From positions 1 to 8,337 of the forward strand of contig USLX01000078.1 in NCBI GenBank assembly GCA_900555665.1: a stretch of DNA of 8,337 bases, read 5' to 3'. The stretch's first letter is position 1; every line of letters begins with the position of its first letter. A program made the position numbers and the translations under genes. Under the pieces are notes generated by a model, which worked only from the letters and a program-made list of their open reading frames with translations, did no database searches and had not been told where the DNA came from. The DNA comes from an uncultured Eubacteriales bacterium. GTDB lineage: Bacteria; Bacillota; Clostridia; Oscillospirales; Oscillospiraceae. Below, in pieces: positions 6,527 through 8,337 of this stretch.

Positions 6527-6626
6527 TAGGGGCCGACAACTCTGTCGGCCAGAAAATGTTACGAATTTGCCGCAGATTTCCGAAAAAGCGCTGCATTCTG
6601 CGGGCGGACAGAGTCGTCCGCCCCTA
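6527..6626. repeat. Inverted pair of REP-like palindromic repeats
   Basis: The left arm (6527-6550) starts TAGGGGCCGAC and folds as GGCCGAC-AACTCT-GTCGGCC. The right arm (6626-6603, read on the minus strand) starts TAGGGGCGGAC and folds as GGCGGAC-GACTCT-GTCCGCC. They agree at 21 of 24 bases. Two of the three differences sit opposite each other in the stem (C-G in one arm, G-C in the other), so pairing is preserved. The 52-base centre contains a further inverted repeat, CCGCAGA/TCTGCGG (6570-6576/6597-6603). The layout resembles bacterial REP pairs (BIMEs). No transposase is present, so it is probably mobilised in trans or static. The third gene-free part, 6633-6736, shows only the ribosome binding site of the next gene. 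Confidence 0.65.
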
Positions 6627-6736
6627 CGTTGGAGTGGGCGCACATTTATGGATTTGCCGCGTTTTTTCGATAAACCACTGTCTTCTGCCGGTCAAAGCAG
6701 ACCCTCGCCCGCCCAAACCCTTCCTCGGAGGTATCC

Positions 6737-8251
6737 ATGCAAAAGAAACTCACGCTGATCCTGATTTTGATTCTGGTGCTGGCGCAGCTGTGCGCCTGCG
6801 GCAAGCCGCAGGCAGAACCCTCGCCGGCAGCAGAATCCGAAGCAGCAGCTCCGGCAGAGCTTCCGGAGGAAGAGGCTCCGGACGAACCGGACGAGCCAGC
6901 GAGCCGCACGCCGGATCGGGTGCTGACCTCCACAAAGTATACCGCCGAGGTCTATATTGAAACCACCCAGTACGGGCAGTATCAGATCGAGAGCCGGGAA
7001 TACGCCGTCTCCGACGGCGTCAGCGCGGCCGGTCTTCGCGCCGCGGGCAGGGGCAGCTATATCCGCTTTTTCGACCAGACTGTCACAGAGGCAGGCACGG
7101 TCTGGTATTATGACAAGAGCGCCGGGGACTGGCGCTCGCAGGCGCTGGGGGACGGGCTGTATGCCTCGCCGGTCGTCGTCGTGGAGCTGGCCTCCGGGCA
7201 GACGTATTTTCTTGCGCTGCCGCGCACGTTTGCCCTGCGCGAAAACGGCTCACGGGAGTATTTTCCGGAGCAGGACGGCATTCTGCGCACCACGAAGCTG
7301 CGTGACGGCGGCGTCCGCATCACGATGGACGGCTACGGCCTTGCGCCCGACTGCGTAACGGACGCGCTTGTCCTGACGGCTCCGTTCGGGCTGGACTGGA
7401 GCGCGGACAACTGCGCAACAGCGTGGGTCAACTATGTGAAAAACGGCGATTCGCACTGGTGCTTCGACGGCTATTTCCGCAAATCGCCCTCCAATTATAT
7501 CCCGTCCGGCGAGAATTATTATTACTGCTGCGCCGCAAGCTACTGCATCCGAGGCTATCTTGGCCTGATGCCGCGCTGCAAGGCAGCGCCCGCGCTCGTC
7601 ATCCTCTCGCTCGATACCATGTCGCAGCGGCAGAACCAGTATGGCTATGTGCCCACCACGCCCGGCAGCGAATGGCTCCAGGGCGATTACGGCATCGGGC
7701 CGGGCTTTTATGACACCCGGTTCAATACCGACCTGCTTGAGCTTTACATCTCGGCCACCCGCAGGCTCGGCAAGGGGATGTTCGAGGAGACGATGAACCG
7801 CTATCTCGCCTTTTTCAGCCAGGTTGCCGACACGAGCCACATCCCCACGGAAAACGGCGGCTGGCTGATCCCCGACTACTGGCACCCGGACGAGCTGACC
7901 GCCCCGCATACCTCGCTCAACCATCAGGCGTCGGAGTGTCTGGCGCTGTACCACGCGGCAGATCTGCTGAACCGGAAGGATCTGCGCGCGCTGGCCGACC
8001 GGATGCTGCTGGCCATTGTGGACACCGGCTCCGGCTGGGTCATGCCGAACCACAATCTCTATTACAGCATCAAGCCCGACGGAACCTATGTCGAGGGCGA
8101 TTATCCGTACCTGACGTACAATGATCTGTATGACCTGCGCAAGTATCTGAGCAGCTCAGAGCGGCCGGAGCTTGAGACGCTGACGTATCTGATGGGTGAA
8201 AAGCTCCAATGGATGCAGAATAACGGCGTGACCGGTTATGAAAAAGGCTGA
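6737..8251 (+). CDS. Large secreted lipoprotein; C-terminal part weakly resembles glucuronyl C5-epimerase-type alpha/alpha-barrel domains
   Basis: The 504-residue protein begins with a lysine-containing N-region, a leucine/isoleucine-rich core and a lipobox ending LCAC, so cleavage and lipidation at C21 are likely. It would be anchored on the outer face of the membrane. Residues about 24-60 are a proline/glutamate/alanine-rich linker. A domain of mainly beta-strand character follows (about 62-215). The rest is aromatic-rich and probably helical, with HTSLNHQASECLALYHAADLL (391-411) and GDYPYLTYNDLYDLRKYL (454-471). The last two stretches recall the C-terminal domain of D-glucuronyl C5-epimerases and related alpha/alpha toroids, but this is a weak memory-based match; an unrelated sugar-active or cell-wall protein is equally possible. 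Cysteines cluster unusually at 264, 265, 270 and 281. The ATG follows GGAGG (6727-6731). I see no convincing promoter in front of it. Confidence 0.7.
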   Translation: MQKKLTLILILILVLAQLCACGKPQAEPSPAAESEAAAPAELPEEEAPDEPDEPASRTPDRVLTSTKYTAEVYIETTQYGQYQIESREYAVSDGVSAAGLRAAGRGSYIRFFDQTVTEAGTVWYYDKSAGDWRSQALGDGLYASPVVVVELASGQTYFLALPRTFALRENGSREYFPEQDGILRTTKLRDGGVRITMDGYGLAPDCVTDALVLTAPFGLDWSADNCATAWVNYVKNGDSHWCFDGYFRKSPSNYIPSGENYYYCCAASYCIRGYLGLMPRCKAAPALVILSLDTMSQRQNQYGYVPTTPGSEWLQGDYGIGPGFYDTRFNTDLLELYISATRRLGKGMFEETMNRYLAFFSQVADTSHIPTENGGWLIPDYWHPDELTAPHTSLNHQASECLALYHAADLLNRKDLRALADRMLLAIVDTGSGWVMPNHNLYYSIKPDGTYVEGDYPYLTYNDLYDLRKYLSSSERPELETLTYLMGEKLQWMQNNGVTGYEKG

Positions 8252-8264
8252 AACCCGTTTTTTT
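8231..8264 (+). terminator. Weak candidate terminator of the lipoprotein gene
   Basis: ACCGGTT (8231-8237) can pair with AACCCGT (8252-8258) with one mismatch, across a 14-base loop that holds the gene's last codons. A run of seven T (8258-8264) follows. The T run is good but the stem is weak and overlaps the coding end. Confidence 0.35.
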
Positions 8265-8266
8265 AC

Positions 8267-8295
8267 TTGTACTTTCCCGGCAAATCGGTTAGAAT
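8267..8295 (+). promoter_or_regulatory. Sigma-A promoter of the gene at the right edge
   Basis: TTGTAC (8267-8272) and TAGAAT (8290-8295) are separated by 17 bases. Transcription would begin near 8302, about 24 bases before the next ATG. The layout matches the gpmI promoter almost base for base in both boxes. Confidence 0.7.
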
Positions 8296-8325
8296 GAATT
8301 GAATATCCCAGAAGGAGGAATCTTG

Positions 8326-8337
8326 ATGATCCGTATG
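8326..8337 (+). CDS. Start of an unidentified gene cut by the right edge
   Basis: An ATG at 8326 follows AGAAGGAGGA (8310-8319) with 7 bases between AAGGAGG and the start, and a good promoter lies just upstream. Only four codons (MIRM) are present, so the product cannot be named. A TTG at 8323 is an alternative start but is closer to the ribosome binding site than usual. Confidence 0.6.

Overview
The window looks like a GC-rich, endospore-forming member of the Clostridia, most likely an Oscillospiraceae/Ruminococcaceae-type bacterium. This rests on a sigma-G start, a germination protease, strong AGGAGG-type ribosome binding sites, TTGnnn-N17-TAnnnT promoters and GC-rich codons. The taxonomic placement is an inference; no marker here fixes a genus.

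Layout. Positions 1-104 (minus) hold the first 34 codons of the forespore sigma factor gene sigG. A gene-free stretch of about 400 bases follows. It carries a forespore-type promoter candidate for sigG and a dense inverted cluster of DnaA-box-like nonamers (361-449). Next is gpr, the spore-germination protease (513-1367, minus). Divergent from it is rpsT, ribosomal protein S20 (1535-1798, plus). Between rpsT and recG lie two copies of the same 29-base terminator hairpin, bracketing a strongly folded non-coding stretch. recG (2142-4187) has its own promoter and terminator. It is followed by a short P-loop ATPase that looks like only half of its usual two-domain family (4287-4829). Then comes gpmI, a cofactor-independent phosphoglycerate mutase of the plant/trypanosomatid-like sequence type (4914-6482), and an inverted pair of REP-like hairpins (6527-6626). 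A large lipoprotein gene follows (6737-8251). The last bases give the promoter, ribosome binding site and first four codons of another gene.

How the parts fit. The left part is a sporulation block: sigma-G controls late forespore genes, and gpr is a classical member of that regulon, here immediately upstream of sigG on the same strand. The gpr-rpsT adjacency is also found in Bacillus subtilis. The rest is single-gene housekeeping units, several with a readable promoter and terminator. I see no CRISPR array, phage genes, transposase or tRNA/rRNA gene. The least explained signals are the DnaA-box cluster between sigG and gpr, the folded stretch between twin terminators, the half-length ATPase, the unusual GpmI type and the covarying REP-like pair.
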